Source: Rugalucina vietnamica (lineage: Eukaryota; Mollusca; Bivalvia; Lucinida; Lucinidae). Taken from it: 64,000 bases of DNA. The stretch is from contig OZ024872.1 of NCBI GenBank assembly GCA_964017185.1, positions 64,707,432 through 64,771,431 on the forward strand. Reading direction: 5' to 3'. The notes below the pieces were generated by a model that searched no databases, was not told the origin of the DNA, and saw only the letters and a program-made list of their open reading frames with translations. The first letter of the stretch is position 1. Every line of letters starts with the position of its first letter. A program made the translations under genes and the position numbers. This document shows positions 38,036 to 48,540 of the stretch, in pieces.

Positions 38036-38243
38036 GAGCCGCGTCCTATGCGAAAATAGTCCCAGATCAGCTGTGCAGTAACTGCACAGCTGATCAGCGC
38101 CTTTGTTTTCGCTACACAGATACTACAATCCCTCTTCTTCTCAAATCTGAAATTTCAGTCTTCTAGCCTGTTTATGTGACTGTACAGGCTGGTTTGTGTC
38201 GGGCCTGGTCGGAAACCTAATTTTTTTCCTCATGCGAAGGTCC
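38036..38243 (+). mobile_element. Family-1 element with GTGCAG palindrome variant, opposite orientation
   Basis: It starts GAGCCGCGTCCTATGCG and carries CAGCTGTGCAGTAACTGCACAGCTG, the same arm variant as its neighbour 160 bp away. The right end is degenerate (CTCATGCGAAGG). TCCAAATTG occurs just outside both ends, which may be a longer duplication. Confidence 0.8.
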
Positions 38244-38249
38244 AAATTG

Positions 38250-38960
38250 ATAGCAATCTGATCCGCAAGGACGGTGGTGTTTTATATCTATATCTTATAT
38301 CATATTTCATAAATCAAAAATGATATCTTGAGTGAGTACATTAATCTTCAGACAAGCCCTCCTTTTAGATGTACTCATAAGTACAAAAATACCCTCATCG
38401 TGACGATCAAAGTGTCGTCACTACTTCAAATTTCTATCATAGACCATCATAGGTTCGTGTATGCACAACTGTGTACTATTCTTTCATATTTACTTATGTT
38501 CATTATATTATTACTAATGTTATTTGGATTAGTAAGTCAAAATATTGTCCAATCAATTACAACATTGATGTAAACATGTGAAATTTATCTTGGAACATGG
38601 CAGTCAGTTTGAAAATTCTATTAACCCAGAGAAACTGGTTTCACCTTCACTAGACCAGTTCGATCAAGTTTTCATGCCCAACTGCTGTATCAAAACAGAA
38701 AGGGTCAATCACTGGCACACCCGCAAGCAGAACTTGGCTTGTCTCACACTTTCTCTCATATCATAACACACATTTAAGTTTATCATCTCTGACTCATGAC
38801 GAAATCATAACTTTTCTTTCGTTTGAAATTATGCGCGAGTTATTTCAGCAGAAACTGCAAAAATGTGGCACTGCTGAAATCGCCTATTCTTGACTCCCAC
38901 GTGACACTGAAGGCAACAACACCGTAGCTGACCTGAACGATGCCATTGGCAGTAATTCTG
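38250..38960. other. Non-coding spacer
   Basis: Short frames at 38328-38573 and 38578-38766 lack splice or domain support. Confidence 0.3.
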
Positions 38961-38964
38961 CAGG

Positions 38965-39205
38965 ACCCAGTTGTTCAAAGCATCGTTAGCTTAACGATAT
39001 CGTTAAGACATAAATTTGTTAAGCAAATATCAGTAAAGTAACAAATACATTGTTATTTTTGTTGAAAAAATGTGAGAATCCTTTGCACTGCAAAGGATTC
39101 TCACATTTTTTCAACAAAAAAATAACAGTGTATTTGTAATATTAATGTTTGAAATTTTAACGAAACGCTAACTAACAACGTCGTTAGTTTTGAACAACTG
39201 GGCCC
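38965..39205. mobile_element. MITE-like element with CCCAGTTGTTCAAA ends and a 37-bp perfect palindrome
   Basis: The termini ACCCAGTTGTTCAAA and TTTGAACAACTGGG are inverted copies, followed inward by CGTTAG / CTAACGACGTCGTTAG words. The center (39051-39127) is an almost perfect palindrome with a one-base loop: GAGAATCCTTTGCA|C|TGCAAAGGATTCTC extended by GTTGAAAAAATGT and its complement. Non-coding. Confidence 0.8.
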
Positions 39206-39545
39206 AGATCGTCTTTCGGTGCGACGAGGTATCTAAAAACAAGCCTTTTCATGACTGGTGTCAGTGTCTATGCTGCCTTCACCTAGAATGCTTATTTCTG
39301 TTGAGGGAGCAAGCACTTTCTGAGTTGCATTATGTTGGAAAGAACAGAGACCTCGGCTAACCTTTTCGCATGTGTATTTATTTCATTTTTTTTTGATTTG
39401 ATATATATCGTATTGGTTTCATGGGCGGGATTTCAGTTCTAATTGCAAACGTTCATGGTCGTTGCTTGCCCTTTACAGTTTATATAACTTTGACGTCAGG
39501 AACCCCTTTTTAAGAACATATTCTGTGGTATGTGAAAAAAACATC

Positions 39546-39547
<2 letters not shown>

Positions 39548-39586
<39 letters not shown>
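39548..39586. repeat. Poly-T tract (39 T)
   Basis: Uninterrupted T run; no retroelement recognised next to it. Confidence 0.95.
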
Positions 39587-40032
39587 CAAAGAGTGTGATA
39601 CCGAATGACACAGTATTTCATCACGCTATCGACTTCTGTCACAAAACTTGATGCCACACAGCACCACTGTATATTCCCCTAGTTCAGAAACAGGATACAT
39701 GCCAACACATTACACCCATCTATTGTTTTAAATGTAATTATATAATGTAATTATATATCGCTTTACTTTTTTCTGTGAAACGTGACACAAATATCATATA
39801 ACATCAAGGACAAGTCATCGATAGCTGTTCAATGTCTTCTAGGCTGACATTGATAAGTTAACAGCTGCCCACATGGATATGTTCAATAAAGGTTTCACCA
39901 TCTAGTAAGGCTTCAAAACTACAAGCCAAAGCTAGGATAAATTTCAAACCATGGTCCATAAACCAAGTCCCAAATGCAGGAGTTAGGAGAGACACACTGA
40001 AGAAGTCAATCATTGACATTGTTTTATTAACT

Positions 40033-40267
40033 GAGCCGCATCGTGAGAAAACCGGATTTTTGCCTATGCGAAAACAAAGGCGCAGATCAGCTTCGCAGTA
40101 ACTGCGAAGCTGATCAGCGCCTTTGTTTTCGCTACACGGAAAGTACAATTTCTCTTCTTCTTAAAACCGAAATTTCAATCTTCTAGACTTTTTCTGAAAC
40201 TGTACAGGCCGGTTTGTGTCAGACCTGGTCGGAAACCCCGAAGACCGGTTTTCTCGCGTCACGGCTC
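40033..40267 (+). mobile_element. Family-1 element, CCGG-end subtype, with AACT duplication
   Basis: GAGCC...GGCTC flanked by AACT on both sides (40029-40032 and 40268-40271). Palindrome CAGCTTCGCAGTAACTGCGAAGCTG is intact. Confidence 0.9.
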
Positions 40268-41455
40268 AACTCATACATTAAACGAATGAAGCATGGATAA
40301 TTGGCATAGGCAAAATCAAACCCATGTACACTAAAGCAAATTGAGACAAAATACTTAAATTACATAAAGGGGAATGAAAGAATATCTTAAATATAAGCTC
40401 TTGTTACCCAGTTACATTGTCCTGTATCATCTGCAAAACAGCGTCGAACTTGACAGAAAAGCAATTCCATCAGAACGGTCAGGATTTTGTAATCAGGTCC
40501 CAGAATTACGATGCTTCCTTAAAAATTGAAGGCCCACGTTAGTTAAGTTGACAAATTAACTCGATATTTAACCCTTAAATTAATACGTGTTTTCTTGAAA
40601 ATAAACAACTGTGCACAATCAAATATCATTTACATGATCAAACCAATAAGTTTGATTTCAGTATGATTTAGATGCATCTTTTTTGGATGATGAAATTTGC
40701 CACCTTCACTAAGGTCTTCGTTAACTTTAGGGGAAGAGTGTAAATCTGGGCCCAGGGCCTTGGTATATGCGTATTCTCTTGTTTCTTCTCGCGGCTCGCC
40801 TGATTACCCCGTGAATCGCCTTAGTCGTCTCAGAATTCTACCCTACATCTGCTGTCTATTCATATTAAATCTCATCATTTGTGTCGTTTTATCTTTAAAT
40901 AATATTTTCTCAACTCAGGCCATGCCATGGCTATACCAAATACGTTGTTATGTTTAGCAGGTGTGTAACGTCACAATGAACAAATATGACGTTACGTAAC
41001 GAATCACTTTCAGTGCGCCCTGAAGTGACGTTCTACTGAGACATAATACTTGAAAATCATTACATCTGGTAACTAATATCCTTTGAACAACAGCAATAAA
41101 TTTGTTGTAAACAATAGATACATAACAGATATCCCTTGTAGAATCGTTTTATTTTTCTTCGCCTTGAGCACGAGTGTTTGATTTCTTAACGCCAGCGGCA
41201 CGCAGTGTAACGTATAGATGCAACGTTACGTCAATCAACATATCGAATATTACCTACGTAATGAGCAAAGTGTGTCAACGTTAATAAAATCTTTGTAAGC
41301 TAACGGAAATTGACATGTGTTACGTTTTCAGGTCAGTTAAGGTAACATCTCGATCTAGGCTAATAGTTGTTATTATCCTGTCATTCTGCCTGACAAACGC
41401 CGACTAATTTCTATGTAATTTGGTCGTAATGGGAGACAGTTTAGATTCTGGAGAT

Positions 41456-41458
<3 letters not shown>
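40268..41458. other. Non-coding spacer
   Basis: No gene supported. ACGTTACGT words recur at about 40965-41000 and 41205-41240. Confidence 0.35.

Positions 41459-41514
<56 letters not shown>
41459..41514. repeat. (CT)n microsatellite
   Basis: About 28 TC dinucleotides. Confidence 0.95.
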
Positions 41515-41518
<4 letters not shown>

Positions 41519-41749
41519 CTGAATAGATAACTACTCTTTCCTTTCGCCCATGCTTTAACTTCATTTTGCTGCAATGCTATGACATTTATCATGAGGAGGA
41601 TGTAGATTTGATTTTTAAATCCTATGACATTATATATGGTTGACATTAAACAACTTTGTTTTTGGTTAGTTATACTGTGTTCATCCTTTTTCTTGGACGC
41701 TTTCAATCTTGATCCAATAGCATTAGTTTCAAGTAATGAAAACACTTAC

Positions 41750-41866
41750 CGTGCTCCATAGGAGTTTCTTTAAGATCGCTGGTTATTCTATCTAGTGAGT
41801 TTATATTCAGCGGTCCCATTGCACTGCCAACAGTAGCCCATAGCATTTGTTCGCGCGCAGAGTCAT
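41750..41866 (-). CDS. Exon of unknown minus-strand gene (117 bp, phase 1-1)
   Basis: One open frame lies between an acceptor-like ATAACAACAG and a consensus donor, GAGCACG|GTAAGTG. Both junctions are phase 1. The peptide reads DSAREQMLWATVGSAMGPL followed by NINSLDRITSDLKETPMEH. It joins in frame to the 42375-42491 exon upstream (giving Asn at the junction) and to 36299-36402 downstream (giving Gly). It has the same length as the 42375 exon but no cysteines. No signal sequence or known domain. The donor is strong and the acceptor has a poor pyrimidine tract. Confidence 0.5.
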
Positions 41867-42374
41867 CTGTTGTTATCGCGTACATGCATGTGCTTAACAT
41901 GATCGCCTACAACTTTGATCTCATGACCCCATTTAGCTTTTTTTTTTCAAAGCCACCTCCTGGACATGCAATCTGCGTGCTCGGCCTGAAGAACCAGTTT
42001 TTAAGTCTGACGGGTCATCTAACGAATTCCAGGTGAATAGACCCTTCGTTTATGTTTCGGTGTAGTAGTGTGTTTGGTTTCATACCTGTTTGGTCCACAT
42101 TACTGTCTTTGTCTGTTTGGAGAAACTGTATATTTCCGTTGTGGTGTCGTTGTTTTGCGAGCCTGTGGCTTCGGAACGTTCTTCTTCATTTGATTTGGAG
42201 GGTTTAGGAATTAAGGACCTTCATTTTCGGGAAAGTATAGTAAATTGTCTTGGTGGCGTTTCAGATGACATCTGCAAGCAGAAAAGGGTCAGAAAGTGTA
42301 GTTACATTTAAAAACGATGATGCTCCACAATGTCTACGCAATCTAACATTTATCACTGAAAAATAAACAAAAAC

Positions 42375-42491
42375 TTGTCAAGTCATTCGGCGATTGCGAA
42401 ACATCAATCAGCCGCTTTGATGTCCAGTTCAAACAGTTAAGGTCCCTGAAGCAAGGACCAGCAACCGCTGTTGGGCAAATCGTATTAAAAT
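42375..42491 (-). CDS. Exon with cysteine motif, unknown gene (117 bp, phase 1-1)
   Basis: Acceptor TGGAATAAATCAG and a weaker donor ACAA|GTTTTTG bracket an open frame with phase 1 at both ends. The peptide reads FNTICPTAVAGPCFRDLNC followed by LNWTSKRLIDVSQSPNDLT. The C-x-T-x(5)-C-F-R-D-x(2)-C-L pattern matches the 44697-44798 exon. That suggests a duplicated cysteine module of the kind often carried on symmetrical phase-1 exons of extracellular proteins. The module is not one I can name. Confidence 0.5.
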
Positions 42492-42977
42492 CTGATTTAT
42501 TCCATGTATATATCTGCATGTCTAGCGGCAATTACATGTTTTAATGGATGACCAATGTAAAAAATTATGGTCTGTAAGATTTTAGCCGTTGACTACACGT
42601 CAAAGAAATGACACCTATGTAATGACCAAGATCTACATATTACCTTTATGAAAATGAAATGACGCCTATGTAATGAGCATGTTACTTACATATTATATAC
42701 ATGTTAGATAAAAACTAAACAAATGTCAAAAATTAAGTAATTTGTCAACCCTGCTGCAGGGTCAACATTTGAAAGACAGTTTGAAGTTTTTATCATTTAA
42801 ATGCGATGTCGAAATTTGTAAAACATGACACCGATATGTGTCAATTCAAATTTAGGGGAAAAAATCGACATATAGATTTCTCTATGACACTGGTTCAATT
42901 ACGAAATGTCAAATTTTTTGAAAGTAATTAAAACACCTCTTACTGCAATTTAATAGGCATAGGTAAGATAATTTTCA

Positions 42978-42978
<1 letters not shown>

Positions 42979-43026
<48 letters not shown>
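42979..43026. repeat. Poly-A tract (48 A)
   Basis: Uninterrupted A run. Upstream sequence shows no retroelement features that I can recognise. Confidence 0.95.
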
Positions 43027-43029
<3 letters not shown>

Positions 43030-44287
43030 TAAGTCCATGTACATGTTCTGCATCTACTATACAATTGATATTATTTTGATTTTTCTCACATTAATTTGAC
43101 ATTTATTATTTTTAATTTGCAATGGCAGTTTAACATTTGCAGAAACTTCAAAAATACATTCTGTATTTCAGCATGGCGTCATTGTGTCGCGGACATCTTT
43201 CTCAGTACCGATGTCACAACAGCAAGCAAAAACTAACATGAATCACGTGCGCTCAACGAATAATCGTGTTTGCTTAATCTTTGTTTTGCTTTGTCTATGG
43301 CGAGTTCAGCGTTTTCGCATTCAATGCCTGCTTCACTATGAGCAGCGTGGTTCTTATTTGGCCATTATGTACAAAGTTATTCTTAGCCTAAACTGAATCC
43401 TTCGGGGAAAAGATATGTATTTTGTTGTTTTGTCATTTTGTCGTCTATAAATGTTATTATTTCGTACACACTTGGACTTAGCCCAAGTGTAAACCGTCAA
43501 TGCAATAAAGGGTTACCGTGTTCTTTTCACATTTTCATCACACATCGTGGGAGAGTGCCTGGAACATGTAAGTTGTGTTTATGAAAATGTCATAGAATAC
43601 GTGCGCAAATGAAGTATAAGCAATGTCATATCGACATCGTTCCAGAACAATGCTGGCTGGTCCAATTCGCCTACGTAAGCGCATGGACGAGTTCATGATG
43701 GTGGGTCTCATGTACTCTTGTTACAAGTAAATGCATCACGCAGTAAACGTTTAATGTAACTTGGTATGCTGCAATGTAACTGCATTAAATAAAATTGTGC
43801 AAGAAGTACATGTACACGTAGGTAACATGAGCCGATACAACATACATATTGATTTCGAATGCCGCACAATTTACTGTGGGTAGACAATACAGTAAGATCG
43901 CATAGTACACCATAATACTCTTGGTCTGGCCCTACCAACTATACCAATGGAAATCTTTTAAATTGTCGGTCCAATACCCAGGCCATTTCGTCATGATGCA
44001 GTTTCACATTACAATAGATCAGCTGGCTAACTGTCACTCCGCTCCACTTCGGTACCTCGTTCCATTTCCCTGACATGGTATGGAGAGGTTTAACGGAATA
44101 CCGATGGAAATATTCCGTCTAACATTACAAGTGATGAACTGTTGGACTGATCTACGTGTAAAAGCTAATGATTCACCATGTGTGCGGAACATATTGATTT
44201 CAAGCGCTGTACTCATGTGTCTCACTTATGAAAATTTAGACTCACAATCCAAATATGACATGAACTGGGTACGAAATTAACGTTTAC
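43027..44287. other. Intron-like stretch with one weak exon candidate
   Basis: On the minus strand near 43868-43924 a 57-bp phase 1-1 segment reads PDQEYYGVLCDLTVLSTH, after GTTGGTAG and before GTAAAT. The frame continues with further cysteines (KLCGIRNQYVCC), loosely like the neighbouring cysteine modules. The splice signals are poor. Otherwise nothing recognised. Confidence 0.3.
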
Positions 44288-44416
44288 CTGTACCTGTAGA
44301 GCTTGGATGGTTCATAGAAATGCGAAAATTGGGTTCTCTGTGTTCTTTGTGATTGTCTCTTGTCAGAACCCTTATGCCAGTCTCGACCGCAGTCTCTGAC
44401 TGCTTAATCGCATTCA
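44288..44416 (-). CDS. Exon of unknown minus-strand gene, start uncertain
   Basis: A clear open frame reads NAIKQSETAVETGIRVLTR then DNHKEHREPNFRISMNHPS and ends at ACAG|GTAAAC in phase 1. It joins the 42375 exon in frame, giving Asp. The peptide is hydrophilic. A phase-1 acceptor at GAAGATTTAG gives the 129-bp exon reported. A better-looking acceptor further upstream (ATTGTTTTATTAG) leads into a frame with a hydrophobic, membrane-like stretch. It would need a one-base shift at the AAAA near 44437-44440 to connect. That could be an intron artefact, a real frameshift or a sequencing error. Confidence 0.5.
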
Positions 44417-44696
44417 CTAAATCTTCATTAAATGATTTTATTTGCGTTCATTTTTTTCAGTTGCACCAAACAAAACATGGTGACACCTAATAAAACAATT
44501 ATTGTGGCCAAACCCAATGTCATATAACAAAAATACAAAAGAAAAAAGTGAATGACGACAACATATGTTTCATTAATGATTAGTTCGATATTGTTTTGTA
44601 TCATCATAAACAATAACTTGTCATTATGTTTACTAATAAGTGAATATCGGCTCAAAGCGGCAACCTGTCTTCCATATTCTCGACAAACTCACTCAC

Positions 44697-44798
44697 ATGG
44701 GTGTTGCCCAGACCCTCCGAATGCAGAGTGCGTCCGTGCACAAAGAACGCATTTATCTTTACGGAAACATGTTACATTGTTAGTGAGGCACAAGGATT
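44697..44798 (-). CDS. Exon with cysteine motif, unknown gene (102 bp, phase 1-1)
   Basis: The acceptor (TACTCTCCAACCTGCTAG) and donor (CCCAT|GTGAGTGAG) are both strong. The single open frame reads SLCLTNNVTCFRKDKCVLC followed by ARTHSAFGGSGQHP, with cysteines spaced C-x6-C-x5-C-x2-C. C-x-T-x(4)-C-F-R-K-x(2)-C-V parallels the 42375-42491 exon. Asn-Val-Thr is a potential glycosylation site if the region is extracellular. The phase-1 ends are compatible with the neighbouring exons. Confidence 0.55.
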
Positions 44799-45236
44799 CT
44801 AGCAGGTTGGAGAGTATATAAATGTCTAAAGTTCATATAATTGTTAAAATCTGACATTCGCGTGCTTCGACTGAATTGACATCAAATGTTACTAATGCTT
44901 TGGTGGTCTACAACACATGGACTTTATCATTATTTATCATTTTAATTTTGATTTGTTTTGATCGCCAATCCTAACATAATTAGTTTGGTCTCACATATAT
45001 GCATGAGCTATTGGTCATGATTTGACGATTTACAAATGAGTATATATGAGTTTTCACCATCAGACCAAACTGTTAAAGCAACATTTCAATTAACAGTTCT
45101 AGAAGAATTCTGTCAACTTAGAATTGGAACCTAGCTTCTTCCATGACCTTCAGTCTTCAGTCAAAAAAGATGTTGTTATCCCCTACTTCGTCACTGAAGG
45201 ACACACGGAAAACATACATGTATAGATTATGGTAAT

Positions 45237-45471
45237 GAGCCGCCTCATGGGAAAACCAACAATCTGCATAGGCGAAAACAAAGACGCAGATCAGCTTCGC
45301 GGTTAACCGCAAAGCTGATCAGCGCCTTTGTTTTCGCTACGCGGATAGTACAATTCCTCCTCTACTTAACTCCAAAATTTTAAGCCTATAGCTCTTTTCT
45401 GTGCTTGTACAGGCCAGTTTGTGTCAGACCTGTTCGGAAACCACATTGTTGGTTTTCCCACGAGGGGGCTC
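45237..45471 (+). mobile_element. Family-1 element
   Basis: GAGCCGCCTCATGGGAAAAC then CAACAATCTGCATAGGCG; palindrome CAGCTTCGCGGTTAACCGCAAAGCTG with one mismatch; right end GAGGGGGCTC. Confidence 0.85.
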
Positions 45472-45954
45472 ATAATATATTTACATTCATTAGACATAGC
45501 CCGCCTCCACCGCCATGTAGCGCATCATACTAGTAATTAACAGGCGCACGACGAAAAGACCATTACATTTTTGTACGTCTTGGCTTGACCCACGCAAGCA
45601 CTTTGTCCAATCTTTTTCCTAATCTCAGAAGGGTTTCTTCAAGCCTTTGGAATCACCCTCAGTCGATAGTAAAAAATCTTGCGCGGACTTAACGAACTAC
45701 TCAGATTCGAGGGACCACCAGATATTTTGTCATATTTTTTCTTGGGCTTTCTGGATTTATTATCTTATTGTTCATGCTCTGTCATATGTGGCCTAGAATA
45801 GATGTTTTGTTTATGCATCGTAACACATATCGTAATTCATTATCATTTATCACCATTCTAATGCGATGAATATGTTTTCCGTTTTGCCAAACATTACTTA
45901 TCTAAGCATGTATATAGCTTCACCGAGTTAAGCTAATTTTTTTTTAAATCTTAC

Positions 45955-46059
45955 CTCGTGAAACAAGACATACAAGCCAGATACTGGCTGACTGTCTTTT
46001 AATCCCTGGATATATCGGGGTGTCTCAATCTTCAATTTACGGTAAGCAAGAAGATATTG
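45955..46059 (-). CDS. Well-bounded 105-bp exon, unknown protein
   Basis: Acceptor GTCGCTATTTCAG and donor CACGAG|GTAAGATTT are both close to consensus. Exactly one frame is open, phase 0 at both ends, 35 codons. It begins QYLLAYRKLKIETPRYIQG and ends KDSQPVSGLYVLFHE. There are no cysteines, and the mixed composition is typical of a folded domain. Its phase-0 ends do not join directly to the phase-1 exons at 44.8 kb and below. An exon is missing between them, or this exon belongs to a different gene. I do not recognise the family. Confidence 0.55.
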
Positions 46060-46344
46060 CTGAAATAGCGACATTTTTTAACCCAATCATGGTTGATAAC
46101 TATGCCGGCTTCTTTAATTGCACGACGGTGGGTCGTGCGTCAGACTCTATATATGATGGCCCCGACTTAAAGCTATTCATTTTAGTTGGTTGGGGCCGGA
46201 GCTTCTTGTCTGTTGCTTGACCCACCGGGGTTCAACCGGTGTTTTTCTTTTGCTCCGGATTTTCAGTAAGTTATATGGCGCCGTCGGTCAGCTTACTGAG
46301 TTTTAGATTCATCATGGTGGTTATCATGATTTATTTGTTTGTCT

Positions 46345-46757
46345 TTGATGATGCATTGACAAGTTACAGAATCACCACGAGGACCGAACAACTAACTAAA
46401 TGTTGTGAACCACTGCAGAAGATGAGAGTGAGGTTAAGGCCCTATAAAACCGGTTTAAGCCCCCTGTAATTTTACATTACTGATCGTTCTAAGTCGACAC
46501 TTTTGTTGTTGTTCTATTTGTTTTATGTTTTAGAGTCAAATTTTTGTGCTGTTTGAACCTTATGTGCGTTTTTTGGATTTTTAGTAGTTAAGTTCGGGTG
46601 ACTGGGCGGCCGCCTATTGGGAAAAAGCTGCTTACTCGGCTTATGATATGTTTTCTTAGTTAGTTTTTTTCACACCTCGATTTTGGAGTGGAAATTTCTT
46701 TCTGATGTCGCCTTTTCCAGATCATTGCCTACTTGTACCCTTTTCTCACCTTCAAAG
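46345..46757 (-). repeat. Dispersed repeat, inverted partner of 49974-50408
   Basis: About 410 bp, roughly three-quarters identical to the reverse complement of 49974-50408. Shared words include GGCTTAAACCGGTTTTA, CATTTAGTTAGTT and GGTCCTCGTGGTGA. A third partial copy is at 36562-36615. No long open frame is shared between copies, so it is probably an old non-coding element. Confidence 0.75.
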
Positions 46758-46861
46758 GGCTTATCTATTTCACCATTAGTCTGTATCAGAACTACATACC
46801 TGTCATTTACAATGTCATGTAGCTTCGTAATCGGGTTTTCAGGAAGTCTAAAGATTTTCCG
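46750..46861 (-). CDS. Candidate exon, unknown protein
   Basis: The acceptor is excellent (GTCATTGTCTTTGCAG). Two donors are good: GACAG|GTATGTAG, ending the exon at 46800, and TTGAAG|GTGAGAAA, ending it at 46750. The frame reads RKIFRLPENPITKLHDIVN then DRYVVLIQTNGEIDKPFE. The incoming phase is 0. The outgoing phase is 2 or 1 depending on the donor. It does not follow the phase-1 donor of 47170-47367 in frame, so an intervening exon or a separate transcript is needed. The downstream edge abuts the dispersed repeat at 46345-46757. Confidence 0.45.
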
Positions 46862-46927
46862 CTGCAAAGACAATGACAACATGTACTTAGTTTTTCAAGG
46901 CAATGGTACACCAGTATGTTTCACATA

Positions 46928-47126
46928 AAGCCGCTGCATAAGAAAACCAACAATCTGCATATGCGAAAACAAAGGCGCAGATCAGCTTCGCAGTAACTGC
47001 GAAGCTGATCAGCGCCTTTGTTTCCGCTACTCAGATAAGTACAATTCCTCCCCAAAGTTTCAAGCTTCTAGCTATTTTCTGTGACTGTACAGGCTGGTTT
47101 GTATTTGGTTTCCTCATGTGAAAGCT
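46928..47126 (+). mobile_element. Family-1 element inside the exon cluster
   Basis: AAGCCGCTGCATAAGAAAAC then CAACAATCTGCATATGCG; palindrome CAGCTTCGCAGTAACTGCGAAGCTG intact; right half shortened, ending GAAAGCTC. It lies in the 308-bp gap between two exon candidates. Confidence 0.8.
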
Positions 47127-47169
47127 CAGTTTGGAGGAAACTGATGCCGCAGCAGCATTGTGTGCTTAC

Positions 47170-47367
47170 CCACAGATACTTCGCTGACCAAAGGTGGCGG
47201 GACAGGAACCACATGTAGGTCATCTGAAAAGTGGCATGCACCGCAAACACACAAAGATTCAATTTTGTTGAAGGATCGTGAAAATATGCAACATATCAAC
47301 TCACTCTGTAGTTCATTCTTAGAAACACCTAGTTCCTCAAAGTGTCTATATGACCGTGAACGATTTG
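47170..47367 (-). CDS. 198-bp cysteine-containing exon, unknown protein
   Basis: Acceptor ATTTTATGAATATAG and donor CTGTGG|GTAAGC, phase 1 at both ends, one open frame. The peptide includes SRSYRHFEELGVSKNELQS, IESLCVCGACHFSDD and a proline stretch VVPVPPPLVSE. The clustered cysteines (CC, then C-x-C-x2-C) suggest a disulphide-bonded or metal-binding region. The phase-1 symmetry matches the lower exon chain. It could follow 47650-47768 if that exon uses its phase-1 donor. Confidence 0.5.
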
Positions 47368-47649
47368 CTATATTCATAAAATTGACAGATACATACTTTG
47401 CTATAATATTGGTGCGGCGTTTTTATTCACAGAACATTGCCTTTTATCGCATTCCCACTGAAATCTACTGATGTATGTCTGATGACACTCTTAATGACAT
47501 GCTTTATTACAGCGTGCTTACATTTAGGAGAAGCTTATTTATTATTTATAGCTTCAATTTATAGCAGTTTTTCAAGCAGAATGACGCTTAAAGATAGGAT
47601 ATTTTGTTGCTGATTGCCTTTTACACGGGGTCTCTTTTCCTAGATAAAC

Positions 47650-47768
47650 TTCGGTGGCCTCTTCGGTCACTCGGATCAAATTGGCAAAGGTTCTTTTCCA
47701 CCAGAACGCACTCATTCTCCATTGCTTTTATTGATTTATTGATGGTCACTCCATTACTTGAACGGCTT
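47650..47768 (-). CDS. Candidate exon, unknown protein
   Basis: The acceptor has a strong pyrimidine tract (GTTATTCTTTCTTTTATCGGAAG). The frame reads SRSSNGVTINKSIKAMENE then CVLVEKNLCQFDPSDRRGH. The donor is uncertain: CGAA|GTTTAT is phase 1 and would fit the 47170-47367 exon. The frame otherwise runs on to a stop at 47621. No family recognised. Confidence 0.4.
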
Positions 47769-47899
47769 CTTCCGATAAAAGAAAGAATAACAGCAAATTG
47801 GCCTACAGCTACGTACATGTATACTTTTCTTGGTTGAATAAGGGAAACCACCTTCAGTGTTCTACTTCTTGGTAATTAAATGTCGTTGTAACATAATGC

Positions 47900-48540
47900 C
47901 TAGGTCACACTAGCGCTTACGGATGCCGCGGATAGTTGCGAATACTATATGTAGCGATCCGCAGAATTTTGTGGGCGGGGCTAACGGTTCTTAATGAATT
48001 TATTACCTTTAAATACGAATAAATACGGGTAGTTCAGGAAAGATACGGATACGTTCGAAGATAGTTACGGATAAATTCGAATACATACGGTTAAGATACT
48101 TGACTACATACCTTTCGATACCATCTGTTACTTTTAGATACAGACATACACCTTCAGATACGTAATGTTGCGTTTTCTTGCGTATATAACGGTGAAATTT
48201 GATGCAAGAAAACGCAGGTTTTAGTCAAACTACAGTCACACTAGCACATCCGGATGCTGCGGACGCTGCGGACTGACCTTTCGTATCTATCCGTCATATC
48301 CGTAACAATTCGTATCTTTTCCGTATATGTTCGTATCTTAACGTATTGTATATGCAAGTCCGATTCCATCCGCGCCCAAATTTTGAAAAAAGTCAAAAAT
48401 TGGGCACGGATGAAACAACCGTAATAGTACGTAATGACATGTAAATGAAGGCGTTGATTCGAATCTTTCCGTATCTAAACCGTAACACAAACGTATCTAC
48501 ACCGTAAATGAACGTATCAACCAACAATCATATGGGGTGC
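47900..48540. repeat. Repeat block with opposed TACGGAT / ATCCGTA words
   Basis: GGTCACACTAGCGC at 47903 and AGTCACACTAGCAC at 48234 open two related segments. The first is full of TACGGATA-type words and the second of TATCCGTA-type words, so the block is roughly mirror-inverted. A smaller stem (CCGCGCCCAAATTTTGA / TCAAAAATTGGGCACGG) is at about 48369-48409. Confidence 0.6.
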
